Assembly (NCBI GenBank): GCA_012064415.1
Contig: SSNU01000327.1
Span: forward strand, 1 to 64,000
Source: Gyrodactylus bullatarudis
Lineage: Eukaryota > Platyhelminthes > Monogenea > Gyrodactylidea > Gyrodactylidae
Direction: 5' to 3'
Length of the DNA: 64,000 nt
Part shown: positions 11,873 to 24,383 of the stretch, in pieces
Numbering within the stretch: position 1 is the first letter of the stretch
Layout of the letters: each line of letters begins with the position of its first letter
Notes under the pieces: model-generated
Databases searched by the model: none
Seen by the model: only the letters and a program-made list of their open reading frames with translations
What the model was told of the DNA's origin: nothing
Program-made: the position numbers and the translations under genes

Positions 11873-13088
11873 ATTTTGATAATACTAAAATCATACTTTT
11901 CTAATTGCTTTATAGAGGATTATATGAAAAATTTACGCGAAAAAAGTGAGTTCCAAAAAATTATGAGCACCATATTAAATAAATAATGGATTCCCAAAAA
12001 TAAATTATTATTTATTTATTACGCAGATCCAAAGAATCACACTAAATGTATTTTTATAGATAACAAACAAAAAATCTCAAAAGAGATATCTAAACTTGGA
12101 TAAAATAGCCAAGATTAGTAAAACTCGATTTTTTCATCTACTTTTTAGTAGATAAATTTTAATAGAAAATCAATTATTATATCAATTTTGAGCCTCATTC
12201 ACGATTGGTTTTCGTCTCTAATAAGAACTAATAAATACTAATCCCGATTTACTAAGCTATTATTTTTCATTTTGAGTTGAAAATTTTTGTTGATTTCAAA
12301 TTTTGATGTTTAGGATGACAATTAGATAGCGTTCTGGACCCTCTGTACCCATTTAGCTAGAACCAATAAGAGCAAAGAAATTTCAAACTTAGTGGACTTC
12401 TATTGGATTATCTTTTGTTAACCAATCATAGTACTGGAATTTTATAATTTTTATTGGTTTAACGATTTTTTTTCTGAAAGGTTTCAATGGGTTCAGAACC
12501 CTACGATTAGGCAAAAGTCAAATATAGTGAATCGGATTTCGAGAATATCGATTTTTCAATCATTTTTACTCCTAGAAAATCAATGAAATTTGGTTGATAA
12601 GATCCCAGAAATACAACAAACAATTAAAAGGTGAAATGACTGATCTTTAGATTCCATTGATTTAACTAAGACATTTTCTGGTGCTGAAAATCATTATTTC
12701 AATGGTTTTTCCACTAATTAATCAAAATATAAAGAGAAAATATATTCCTCATAGTTGAAGAAATTAACCGATTCTCCAAACACCATATAAGAACATTGAG
12801 ATGGAGAATTCTTTTCAAAAATTGATAATTTATATTCAAAAACATACTCACAAGCAATGATGATGTTTAAAACAATTTTATTTAGACGTAATACTTGGAA
12901 AATCAATCTTATACTGGTTATTGGGATGACTGTATGACGAGTTCATCAAAGCCTTTTCTTCATATCTTCATCAAATTCAATTTCTTACTGGAAAATTGAG
13001 AATTGTCAAAAAACATAAATTCCCATCTTCATATTAATTGTAGTATAAGGCGTGATTTTATTACTAAAATTATCATTTTTTTCAACAG
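11873..13088. other. AT-rich spacer with no recognised gene
   Basis: No convincing exon, repeat or homology was seen. It may be a long intron of the micro-exon locus. Confidence 0.5.
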
Positions 13089-13730
13089 TGGGTGTTCATG
13101 CCATGATTTTACCAAGAAAAGCTGAGCCCAAGGACCTTGATTTACCCGAAGTGTCCTATTACATAGAAAATAATATCCCTAGATTTAATAATATCAATAA
13201 TATCGCGAATCAAAAAAACTCAGAGCAGAAACTGTGTCCATGTTCAGAAAAAAGTTCGTTTAATTCATAAAAAATATTCTATACTTTTTATCAGACCTAT
13301 AATTCTTAGAGATTATAGTTTCATCTGAATTGAGCCTTTCATTAGATATAATTAGATTAATTTCAATTAATAGGTACAACAACACTGACACTTGAAACTC
13401 AAAAACCCAGTACAACTCAGCAGACAAGTACAAGTAAACAATCAAATCAAAAACTATATCATTTGAAGATTTTTAATCTAGCTAAAGCTTAAAATTATAA
13501 TCATAATTACGATCATTGATCACTGATCAGGAGTACCATTTAATTTTTTAATACCTTTATTCAAATATAGACTATTATTGACTTGATAATAGTCATCAGT
13601 GGTTATAAATTATTTTTTGCAAGAAATCCAACTCATAAGGTTTATCAACTCTATCTTGCTTCCAAGTTTTTAATTTATAACATGTAAAATTAACTATAAT
13701 TTATTTACTATTTAGCGAAACTTCCTCCAA
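13089..13730 (+). CDS. Phase-1 exons of a micro-exon gene (165, 54 and 15 nt)
   Basis: Exon 13089-13253 (acceptor TTTCAACAG, donor GTTCGT) encodes 55 residues, including AEPKDLDLPEVSYYIENNIP and ending LCPCSEK. Exon 13374-13427 (acceptor ATTAATAG, donor GTACAA; an alternative donor at 13434 adds 6 nt) encodes STTTLTLETQKPSTTQQT. Exon 13716-13730 (acceptor TATTTAG, donor GTAAGT) is only 15 nt and encodes TKLPP. All keep phase 1. The LCPC module followed by a Thr-rich exon repeats the order seen at 8463-8580, so the two regions look like copies of one design. The function is unknown; a secreted, glycosylated protein is the simplest inference. Confidence 0.55.
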
Positions 13731-14825
13731 GTAAGTATCAGAATTTTAAAATAATTTTTTCCATAATTTCAAAATATATGATACTAATTTACAAGTTAAG
13801 TTATCTGTCTCTGTTACTAAAGACAGATTTATAGTCGATACCATAGCTGAACGAAGAAGGTTTCAGGCTTAATTCTCTCACAGAGTTACTTAAAACGTGA
13901 TGATAAAAAACATTTACTGGGACAAAATTCTATGAAAATTTTTTCTTACACATAATTTCATCAGAGTCTGATTTATATTGAAATTCCCATCTACTGGTGG
14001 TAAAAATCGGGTTGAAAATTGCACTATTTTCACGAGACTCTTGATGGAACTGCTCATTGATTTCATGGATAAAAAATATACCTTGTTTTGGATTAACTAT
14101 TTAGCTACTACGAAAATTAATCTTATTATCTCTGAACATTGATAAGTTTAATAATTTGAATCAATAAGAATCATGAATTAAGGAAATTTACTTCCCTCCG
14201 AGAAAGTTCAAATATCTATGGCATTCTTATGCCTGGCTAGCAAAAATATAGCATGATAGCAAACTTAGATAGTTTGTGATATACGATCAAAAATAATCAT
14301 CAAAAATGTTTCAAAATCATTGAACATGACCTCTGGTATCGAAAGGATAATTATTTTAACACAAATTGAAAGAGTTACCTGCGACCACACTTTACTAATA
14401 GGTTAATTGCCTAAAGACATTATAATCTATATGTTGTTGTTATGCAAAAATGTATTTTTTTGGAGGCTATTATGAAATAAAGCAATCAATTGTTCAATGA
14501 AAAAATTTGCGAAAATATTCAGTCTCTTGGAGATGTCGACTTTCTCTCAACCTTTATGACCAAATTCGAATTCTTTTTCTGATGAGAATCCGAAAATTCA
14601 GTATCAAATTGTTTTGGAAATCGATAAAAATTTGAGTTTAAACATTTAAAAAGTAGTAGATTTGCGCATTTTCGCAATGCAAAAAATAGCCTAATTTTGG
14701 CCAGATTCAATTTTTCCTGATTTTTGAAAAATGATGATAATCCCTAGAAATTGGAGGATTTGGTAAGCTTACATAATACACATCAATGAAACTTTAAAAA
14801 AGAATTGCCAAATGAAATTTTCTAG

Positions 14826-14855
14826 TTTTATACTATCCCGAAAAATTGACGGAAG
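14826..14855 (+). CDS. Phase-1 micro-exon (30 nt)
   Basis: The acceptor TTTTCTAG and the strong donor GTAAGT enclose 30 nt that read ILYYPEKLTE in phase 1. It lies between the exon at 13716-13730 and the terminal exon at 16238. Confidence 0.5.
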
Positions 14856-14925
14856 GTAAGTGTTCTTGAAAATTTGATAATTCCTTGGCATTATCAATAG
14901 TTGGTTACAAAGATCATATTTGCTT

Positions 14926-15237
14926 TAATAAGTGAAAAAGGATGCCGAAAGTGTGAGGAATAAGCGCTTTATTTCAGGCATACTCATCAGCCTCTTACAT
15001 GCCAGATATATAGTACAAAAAAAACAAAGAAAATTAAAAATTGATCTGATTGGCTCTCTTTAGGTGTTTGGGGGCTGAGTAATCTGTATATTATTATTAT
15101 TATCACATTGTTTTTTTTGGATGTTTGGTACATTAATTGGTATTCCCACCCTAGGGTGAGAGTACCTCTGGAAAATACATGTTACCTTAAATAAAGCGCT
15201 TATTCCTCACACTTTCGGCATCCTTTTTCACTTATTA
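14926..15237. mobile_element. MITE with about 49-bp terminal inverted repeats
   Basis: Left arm 14926-14974 and right arm 15189-15237 are near-perfect inverted copies, each containing GATGCCGAAAGTGTGAGGAA or its complement. The element is about 312 bp with no coding capacity. A degenerate direct repeat (GTTACAAA...CATATTTGCTTTA, about 14904 and 15281) flanks it, so the insertion region is also locally duplicated. Confidence 0.85.
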
Positions 15238-16237
15238 TGCTCTCAACGTTTGCACAACTAACCAATGATATTAGGAATCAGTTACAAACAACATATTTGC
15301 TTTATTTGAATACAAAATGTAACTCAAAATTTAGGAAACTTGTTTATTACAGAAATGTGCGAAATTGAATTAACATTTTAGTCTAAAAGATTTACTCCGA
15401 AATAAACAAAAATTTACATTATGAATTATCAATCATAATTCGAAACACATAATGAAAAACATATGTTAAGATTTGATGAGATATTATCCAATGATAAAAT
15501 AGCCCCAATGAGACAGGTAACTTTCTCAATCCATAATTCTATTCAAAAGAAACTGAAAATAGGTGATTAGCCACTTTTTTGAAAGAACGAACCAATATTC
15601 TTTCGAATTAACTACAGCAACAAAAATTTATTGAAAAGCTATGTCAATTTGAAGATGACTGGTTTTTGGAAAAAAATATAAAAATTTTCCAAGAAAAAAT
15701 GATGAAAGTTTTTTTGAAAGAAAGAAACTTTTACCGAAAATTTATTTACTTAATTCAATAATGTGGTCACCTTGAAGTCATCACTTGAGATTAAAAATAG
15801 CCAGTTTAGAGGTGAAAAAAATTATCTGAATATTAAATCGCTATTTTAGACAAGGATAAATTCAAGTACTCTCCGTCGAAACTGGATAGTGAGGCATCAA
15901 AGTTTTATCATCTTTCCATGATTTTAAACTATCCATCTTTACAGAGGAGAAATTAGAGGATCTAAAGAAAAATAGTAAGATTCTTGTTAAGATTTTTATT
16001 TAAATTTAATTAAAATTTCTCTAAGATTTCTATAGATTAAATATAGAGTTTTGACTACAATTTTAAAAAATATTCTACTTTTGGCTACACTTTCTTCCAT
16101 ATTTATACATTTGACTATAGTCAAATTCCAATTAAAATATATTAATCTCAATATTATAGTTATTTTGAAAGATGACAATACTATTATTATTATGTTCCAT
16201 GTTTTATTGAGTAAATTATTATTCTATTACTTTTCAG

Positions 16238-16269
16238 TGGGAGTGGTGTCCTTGTATATTCCTGGATGA
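16238..16269 (+). CDS. Probable terminal exon of the micro-exon gene
   Basis: After the pyrimidine-rich acceptor ATTACTTTTCAG the phase-1 frame reads VGVVSLYIPG and stops with TGA at 16267-16269. AATAAA-like sequences follow within 40 nt. It resembles the candidate exon at 7272-7310. Confidence 0.45.
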
Positions 16270-16621
16270 ATAAATTGAATATATACATATCTCAAATAAA
16301 ATTTGGACTCTTATTCAATGCCAATAGAATTTAGTAGAATAAAGTACACTTTTCAAGCTACAACAATCATTGAACATAATGTCTATCATAAATAATAAAG
16401 TAACATAAAAGAATCAACTCTCTCTAATAACAAAGCTACAGTAGTAATTTTTGGTATTATCGAAAGCCTGCGAAGAATTGGATTCAAGACCAAAGTCTGA
16501 GCAAGATATTATACTAAAAATAGCGTAAAATACACCATTTTAAAAATTTCAACGAGCTTTATTAAATTCAATCCGAGGAAGAACAACTTTAAAATCTCAT
16601 ACAGTGCATATACATAGTAGG

Positions 16622-16698
16622 TTACAACCTGGGATTTGAACCTTGGGACCATTGTAGTCCAATGATGCGTCCACTTGTCCAACCTCCCATGCAACTCG
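16622..16698 (-). other. tRNA-like sequence (possible SINE head)
   Basis: The minus strand has GGTTCAAATCCC, a good B box, about 40 nt after TGGACAAGTGG, an imperfect A box. CATTG and CAATG can form a stem between them. Pairing is not good enough to call a functional tRNA or an anticodon. Confidence 0.35.
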
Positions 16699-17106
16699 GA
16701 TTAATTCTTTAGTTTGTGGTGTACCTCCACAGAGTTTTCTCACTAATGTAATAGTGCACCTTCAAATTTCGTCCAAGTTTATTTACCTAAGCACCTAGAA
16801 CGAAATTTTGGTAATGGTAAAGAAAGGCTGCACAAAAGTTTTCCCTGCCCCAAAATTTTTCAAAAAATGTATATCGATTTGTCAATCACACACTCCTTTT
16901 GTACCCTTCTTTGTCATGATGATGTAACCCCTTGGTTATTTATCCTACAAAATTGGAAAAGTTATCCTTTTCAAAGTTAAATAACTCTGATTCTGAATGA
17001 GATATTCGCAAAATTCAAAGAGCAATTATGCTTAAAATTTTCCCCTCTATAAAATGGTATAAGTATCAAAATTAGAACTCGACTAATAAGAAGAATAGAA
17101 TTTCAG

Positions 17107-17370
17107 ATGTTGAGTCTCTTAGATGTCAAATTGACTAGAAGAGAAGATGGATCAATTCTGAGAAATATTTATAAGAAGAAGACTGACACCGGGAAGTATC
17201 TACATTATGCCAGTTTCAGTCCTATCTCTCATAAAGTTGGCTTAGTAATTGGTCTAAGTAAGAGGATAAGAAAGATAGCAAACCCTGAGGAATGGTCTAA
17301 CGAAATAGAGAACGTGAAGTTAAGTCTGAAGGAAAATGGTTATCCCGGTAAATTTGTTGACAGTCGATAA
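17107..17370 (+). mobile_element. Penelope-like reverse-transcriptase fragment
   Basis: The 87-codon open frame contains LLDVKLTRREDGSI, then TGKYLHYASFSPISHK, then LKENGYPGKF. This is the characteristic order of the C-terminal RT region of Penelope-like elements. Both ends are cut: the N-terminal RT is absent, and at 17371 the sequence switches to a Gypsy element. Confidence 0.7.
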
Positions 17371-20300
17371 CAGTGTTATGACAAAGGCGCCTGGGTGAGA
17401 ACGCGAGCCAGAACCCCATCAAACAGAAGAAGCACCACTCCGGCAAGAAGACCAACGCATAACAACGATGGCATATGTTATTACCACGAAAAATTTGGAC
17501 ACCAAGCGAAAAAATGCAGTTTGCCATGCACTTTCAAAAACAAAAAAACTAAAATCCTGTATGCATACAACGGTAAACCATACAGGAAAGAAGTCCGTCA
17601 AATTCACCTCATCACTCATACGAATATTTGATCCCATTCTCAAAACCACATTCCTCATCGACAGTGGCTCAGAACTTTCAATCATCTCTAGTCACCTTAA
17701 GAGAAAATTCGTCAATCTACAAGACTATGACTCAGAACTATATGCAGCAAACAATCAAATAATCAAAACCTATGGTACAACAATAACAACAGTATCACTT
17801 GGTTAATCACAACCCATATTATGGAAATTCGTAATTGCCGACACAAGAATCAACATAATCGGCATCGACTTACAACATTTTGCAATCACAATCAATTCCC
17901 AAGACAGAACCATTATTGACTCCAAGGGACACATAGCAAAATCAATCAAATGTAATGACTCATACACAATACACAGCATAAGACTCATCAAACCTCTCAC
18001 AAAGATGGACGAAAAACTTCAAAAGATCCTCACAGACTACAACAACCATATGACCACCAAACAGCATCTCCCTAATTCGGCATCAAAATATCAAATCATA
18101 CTTCAACATGACCAAGCCATATCCTGTAAAAAACCCTTTCCAATGGATCCGGAAACAGAACAACTAGCCAAAAACATGTTCAGAGAACTGATTGATAACG
18201 GTATCTGTCGCAGATCGAACTCCATACGCTTCTCCTCTCATCTGTGTCCCAAAGAAAGGCACCAACGAACTCAGATTATGTGGCGACTACAGAAAGCTCA
18301 ACAACATCACAACAAAGGATGAATACTGCATTCCTAACCCTGACGAAATCATTCAAGCCGCATCAAAAGGTCGAATTTTCTTTAAGATTGACTCAGTAAA
18401 AGCCTTCCATCAAATAGAACTCGAAGAAAAATCAATACCGTACACTGCCATCAAAACCCCATTTGGACTTTTCGAGTACACAAGAATGCCCTATGGTCTA
18501 AAAAACAGTTCGCCAGCCTTCCAAAGATATATGGACTCAATTCTACAAGACAAACCTTTTCTGAGATGCTACATAGACGACATAATAATCTTTAGCAACG
18601 ATGAAGAGCAACATCTTGAACACTTGCAAGAACTACTCGAACTGCTGAAATCAAACATGATTCAAATAAAACTCTCAAAATGTGAATTCAGAAAAGACGA
18701 AATCATGTTCCTAGGTCACAAAATCATGCATAAATTTGTTGAACCTGATCCACAGAACTTAGCAGCCATTGACACAGTTGAACCTCCAAAAACAGTCAGA
18801 GGACTCAGAAAAATGCTGGGAATGTTCTCCTTTTACAGCCATTACATCAAAGACTACACCAAAACGACAGCGTCCCTTTACAACAGCTTAGAGCCTGAAT
18901 CCAGAAAAAAACGAATCTCCAAACCGATAGAACTAACGGATCAACAAATTAACGATATCAACACACTCAAAACGAAATTTAAAGAAATACCAAAACTAGC
19001 AACAGCAGACTTCCGAAAACCTTTTCACTTGTACACTGACGCCTCAGAACTGCCCATTGGTGCCAGCCTAGAACAAGACATAGATGGAAAACGACTGCCC
19101 ATAAGATTCTTCTCAAGATCTCTCTCGAAAACGGAACAGAACTACTGGATCTTCGATAAAGAAATCCTTGCCATCTGCAAAGCACTTACAAAGAAATTCA
19201 CACATTAACTTCAAAACAAAAAATTTCACCTACACACGGACAACAAAGCTCTAGTACAAGCAATCCAAAACCCCACGGAAAAAAACTCTAGTCGGGTAAG
19301 AAAAAAAACTGCAACAAATCTCAGAATTCGACTTCCAAATAAGCCACATAAAAGGAGACGACAACAAGACAGCAGACATCCTCAGCAGAAGAAGCTGCAA
19401 TGCCACTTACAAAAGCATAGAAACAATAACTGCAAAAGAAATCAACAAAGCCCAACAAGAAGACAAACTATTCCTCACCATAATGAACCAGAACCAGCAA
19501 AGATTCATAAGAAGGAAATGGAAAGATGAAGAAATCTACGTGACGACAGGTGAAAAACCAACACCAACCCTCCCGACATCACTCACAAAAAAATGCTTCG
19601 ATCAAATCCATCAACTTCATCATCCAGGAAGAAAAGCAACCCTGAGATTGATAAAAGAAAGGTATAACTGGCCAAGAATGAATGCTGACATATTCAAATG
19701 GTGCAAAGAATGCCACGCATGTCAAAAACCCAAAATCACAAGGCATACAATAACTCAACCTACTCAGATTCCCATTCCAACAGAACGATTCAAAGTAATA
19801 CATGCCGACATCACAGATTTGCCCGAATCCCAAGGCTTCAAACACCTCTTCACCATCACAGACAGATACACCAGATGGACAGAAGCAATACCCATTGCAA
19901 ACATGACATGTATCACAGTAATAAAGCAACTAGAACTACAATGGATTGCTCGTTTTGGAATCCCGGAAAAACTCATCACAGACAGGGGAAGACAATTCAC
20001 ATCCAATGAATTAAAAACATTCTGCAGAAGACTCGGCATAAAACACCAGACGACAACCGCATACAACCCTAGATGCAATGGTCTTGATGAGAGAACACAC
20101 AGAACCCTGAAGAACGCACTCAGAGCAGCAGAAGACCAAGACTGGATAGACCACCTACCACTAGCACTTCTTTGTTTAAGAAACCCTAAGTCAACAGATC
20201 ACAAATACTCCCCAGCTCAAATGGTCTTTGGTGAAAGCATGAGAATCCTAGGCACAATAGTTCCACAGAGCAAGGAACAAAAAGAGGAAGAAGTTAAATT

Positions 20301-20573
20301 TTATCTTGCTCAACTTATGAACAATCAAAAACCTCAACCTACAAGGGTCAATAACAATGTCAAAGCGTACACACCCAAAGAACTCAACTCCTGCAAATAA
20401 GTCTACATCAGACATGACGTTTGCTCGAACTGTCTTATGCAAAAGTACAAAAGTCCCTATCCCATCATCCAAAGGCACGAGAAGTATTACACCGTCAACA
20501 CGGACAAAGGCCCAGACAACGTATCCATAGACAGATTAAAGCCTTGTTTAATCTCCTCACCCGGGGGCTGAAA
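17371..20573 (+). mobile_element. Ty3/Gypsy gag-pol, nearly complete but broken
   Basis: In order: a gag tail with the zinc-knuckle-like CYYHEKFGHQAKKC (about 17478); an aspartic protease with FLIDSGSELSIIS (about 17650); reverse transcriptase with a CYIDDIIIF active site (about 18570); RNase H beginning LYTDASELPIGA (about 19030); and integrase with an HHCC finger (HQLHHPG, CKECHACQ) and the catalytic core, with TDRGRQF and DERTHRTLK supplying the second Asp and the Glu. The tail SPYPIIQRHEKYYTV precedes a purine tract. Breaks are a stop at 17804, a frame change near 18200, a stop at 19206 and RNase H disruption after it. The 5' LTR and most of gag are missing. Its CA-rich composition differs from the AT-rich host DNA. 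Confidence 0.9.
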
Positions 20574-20970
20574 TGTGACAGCATAGTTACCACAACCTTT
20601 TAATGTTCCTTAAAAACCTTATTTATTTTTAATGTTACTCAATAGTAATAATGTAAAAATACAAACTCTTATGTACACTAAAACCTATTGATCAATCATA
20701 TTAAAGAACCCTTATTAACCAATAAGATCAATGGAGGTTAATTTGTTTAATCACGTGGCTACACAGTTCATATTTCTCTGTGTACACCTCGTGGTAAGTC
20801 GTCAAAACTATGAATCTCTCCTCTTCCTATCTAATGTACTTTTATTAGCCTTTATTTCTGTTATATTGCATTATCACACAAGTTATACAGTCCTCATCAA
20901 ATACATGACTTTGCCTACCACATCATCTTCTTACATACCAACCACGGTGGTTGAACCACCACATCTATAA
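20574..20970 (+). repeat. Probable 3' LTR of the Gypsy element
   Basis: The purine-rich GGGGGCTGAAA is followed at 20574 by TGTGACAGC, a typical LTR start after a polypurine tract. The 3' limit is not certain because no second LTR is available for comparison. Confidence 0.5.
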
Positions 20971-21475
20971 TATGCAAATACACTAACTTCTCTTCCAAAA
21001 GTTTTGGAGTATTTTCAAATACATTTCCCAACTTAGTTTTTAATGCTTAAAATGGTTTTATATCCCGTTAAATACATTAAGGAGTTGAGCAGTTCTGATG
21101 ATTTTCAATTTTTATTCTCTATGCTTAAACAGCTTAAGTTTTTTGGTTTTTCACCAAATGGAAATTTTGTAAGACAATTTTTCTAATAACTACTTTCATC
21201 ATCATAGTTCTGTAAATGTCATTCATTCAGAATTAGAGATTGTTGAGACCTGATGTATCACTTGGCGTATTTTCGAATAAATTCGTTCTGATACTCCTCA
21301 ACTTTGTATATGCGACAGAATATTTGCAAGATACTTCAATGGGGAACTAATTTTGCTTTTTGTGTTCTTGTTAGGGCCTGACTCAGGAGCATAGTTTGGA
21401 TATAATTGAATGGATCTCATGTATTTATTTATTCTCAACAAAATAAATAAAGCATACTACAAAGTAAATTTTTTG

Positions 21476-22130
21476 TCATAAATTATAAATAGTATTTGCT
21501 AAATAGCCTAGCTCCTCAACACCCTTCCTCTGGATAGGCAATCTTGAATTGCCTTTGGGACCAGTTGTAGACTTGGGTGGGTACGCAGGGCGATTGGAGC
21601 GAGCCAGCGGTTTAGTTGGAACAACAGGGTATTGGGTGCTGATTGTTATTTGTTCTTCGTCTAAGATGGTTTGCATGACGGGTAGAGTTCTTTAATTGGG
21701 CCTTGGTCCACTTCTCGTTCTGAATACCGTGCTGATTGTGTACCCATACATTCTCGCCTCGAGTGAAGGTATGAGTCATCAGTGATGTCAGCTGGAGTAT
21801 TGAGGTAGTACGTCAAGAACGTATATACTGCCTCTTCTTTTTCTTATTTCGGATGTTTGGCAAGACATCGTTTGAACGTGTTAACGAGGCGTTCAGCTTG
21901 GCCGTTAGACCGAGAGTATTAGGCTAGAGAATCTCAGTGAAGATTTTAGGAGAGTAATACCTTGTTCTTGGGCCCACTTAATAAATTCATTTGAGCAGAA
22001 TTGGCGTCCGTTGTCCGAGAGGAGCCTTTGGTATATCGAAGGTGGTGATAAAGCGTCTCAATTCCTTGATAAAATTAGTCGAAGTAGGGCTTTTCCTTTT
22101 CATGCCAACGGGAATGGGCATCTACAATTA
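21476..22130 (-). mobile_element. Older Ty3/Gypsy integrase relic
   Basis: Minus-strand translation in mixed frames gives an integrase core: VDAHSRWHE near the first catalytic Asp, a degraded DNG-Q-FCSNEF region, and SNGQAERLVNTFK around the catalytic Glu. The pol C-terminal tail, with RHANHLR, follows. Many frameshifts and stops are present. It belongs to a different Gypsy lineage from the element at 17.4-20.6 kb. Confidence 0.7.
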
Positions 22131-22632
22131 AAAAAAGATAAAAGAATCCATCAATGGGAAGTCCATGTGAACTCTTTCAAATAGGGTATTGGTTGTAGGC
22201 CTAGAAAATATGAGGAAACCGTATAAACTACTAAATTAGTAGTACTAATTAAAAATTCAAATTTCAATTATAACAAGTGAGATTTCATTCATCATTTCAA
22301 AATTCATTTAACGATGAAAAATTATACCCCTAAAATTCTTATACAATTAAAATTAATTATTTATGCCAGAACTCTCAAAATTCAGAAAAAAAACTCAAGC
22401 ATGGAGAAATTTCATTTTGTAATTATTTATAATTTTACTATAAAAGTATAGAATTAGTAGTTCGATTAGATTGAATCTAATCATTGATTCATTAGAATTA
22501 CTAAAATCGTAAGATTACTAAGATCGGAACATAATACAGAAAAGTATTTTAAAATTCATAGCGTAATTTTTAGTATCATACCTATTAGGTAGGACCTTCT
22601 TTTTTTTCTTACTAATAAAATAAAAGTGAAAA

Positions 22633-22734
22633 TGATTTAGAGAGTATAGAACACGTGGAGGATGAGCATAGAATATCTGTGTATTTTTATATTATGCAGC
22701 ATAAAAATATCAATTGTCTATCTACACTAAATCA
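22633..22734. repeat. Diverged solo LTR related to the element at 9.96-11.87 kb
   Basis: About 102 bp begin TGATTTAGAGAGTATAGA and end CACTAAATCA, with CAATTGTC before the end, matching the order of the LTR at 9958-10115. No matching target duplication was seen. It is probably an old solo LTR. Confidence 0.6.
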
Positions 22735-23164
22735 GATCATGTATCCACAAACTACTTAGTAGTAAAACTTTGTTTCAAATTTTTATGACAAAGTTGGGGA
22801 CTCAAACTTTGAGATTTGATGAATTAAGTATAATTGATGAATAAGGAAAGTATTTTATTGTTCTCTGATAAAATTGCATTACATTATTTCTACTTAATTT
22901 ACGCAATTCTTTAAATATAAAAATTTGTTAATGAATGATTGAGATATAAAGTATGAAACTTTCAAAAGGAAAGCCTTTATATATTTTATGAAATATACAA
23001 AAGTCTACTTTACAATAATATTGGCCAAAAGTGATGGGGGCATGTTAAAAATTATTTGAAAATATGATTAAATTCAACATAAGAAATAGGAATGAAATTC
23101 ACAAGAATTTTTTTAAAAATAGATGAATTCAAATACGATAAATAGTTGGCCAATGTTGAAAAAT

Positions 23165-24383
23165 TTAAGGCATTGTGGTTTCTCCGGGAGGGGGGAGTAA
23201 CTTAATTTGGTTGATAACATAATTTTTTTCTGTATGCATTTGGCCATCATCAGAACGATCACTCTGAAAGTTTGTAAGGAAAGCTATTAATTTATCTTTG
23301 TTCTGGTAGAGAATATTATTGACAGCCTTTGGTTTTTCAGAAGCAGCTACGAATACCTTTAAGAAAAATTTGCCATAAATTTAAAAGTAAACACATGAAT
23401 TATTAATAATCCTATACTTACTTTGAAACAGTGAAAAGCTTCAAATGCCAGTTGTTTTTTCTCATCTTTCAGGAGATTCATAATCTTTTTAAGATTTTCC
23501 ACATTTGATATGTATTTTATCATGATTATCTTATTATGTCTTTCTAATAGAATTTCACTTAACACCTTTAGAGCTTGCCTTTGAGTCATATAATTATCGC
23601 TGAGATACAGATCTTGGTAATGTGAAAAGAAAACATCAAAGTTGTTTTCAATAAATACTGAAACTAATTTCTTATGTTGAGTTAAGAGCTCTTTGATGGT
23701 TGAAAAGGCATCTGAACTTATGTCGAAAGCTTGACTCTGCGCATGATCAAAAAGCAGATAAAATTCTTTTAGCGATAAAACAATACTACATAGATCTTCA
23801 TGTCTACATGCATCTCGAAGAATCTAGAAAATAAATATTTGATAAAAATATTTATAGATTAGAATTTAATTACGAACTTACAGTTCCGCAATGTGGGATA
23901 TTAAGAGGATTATTATAAGATAAAATAAGCTCTTGGAAGAATTCCGGTCGTGAGGTCAAATGAAAAACAACGGGATTGTGTTTGATAATATTATCATTTT
24001 GGATACGAAATATTCGGCTAAAAATATCCACAACTTGTTTGACGCTTTCAAACTTTAGAGAAACCATGTTTTTAACAAGAGGCAAAAATATATCCAGATT
24101 TATCATTTCCGTACTGATCTCATTAAGTACTTCATTAATTCTAGATCTTTCAGAATTTGATAGTTCCTGGTCTTTCTCATTACCGGAAATGCGTACATCT
24201 GATTTATCAATTAACATTTCTTTAATATAAGCAAGATTTTTCATAATGGCAACAACATCTTTATCAGACTTGGTCACAGATAAAACCTGAACGCAATAAA
24301 AAATAAGAGATTCTTACGAGTAAACTTTCGTTGATTCCCTGTAGTAGATCCTTTACAGTTTTTTTTCTTTCGAATAAAGGCAT
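23165..24383 (-). CDS. CAB39: Mo25/CAB39 scaffold protein
   Basis: Four exons (24383-24318, 24286-23882, 23823-23422, 23356-23165) join in frame to about 354 codons, close to the roughly 340-residue family length. The protein starts MPLFERKKTVKDLL. Family landmarks include NPLNIPHCGTILRDACRHE, FDISSDAFSTIKELL, then TQRQALKVLSEILLERHN and EAFHCFKVFVAASEKPK. The C-terminal NYVINQIKLL matches the conserved end. Mo25 is a cytoplasmic helical-repeat scaffold that activates LKB1 with STRAD and stimulates GCK-family kinases. Introns are 31, 58 and 65 nt. No damage was seen, so it is presumably functional. Confidence 0.93.

Noticed and set aside
13052..13088. Possible start of a protein with signal peptide at 13052
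   Set aside because: The frame begins with GTG, not ATG; the acceptor TTTCAACAG at 13080-13088 and the phase-1 rule fit an internal exon better.
19579..20078. Long open frames on the minus strand opposite the Gypsy integrase
   Set aside because: They are shadows of the plus-strand integrase codons and match no family.
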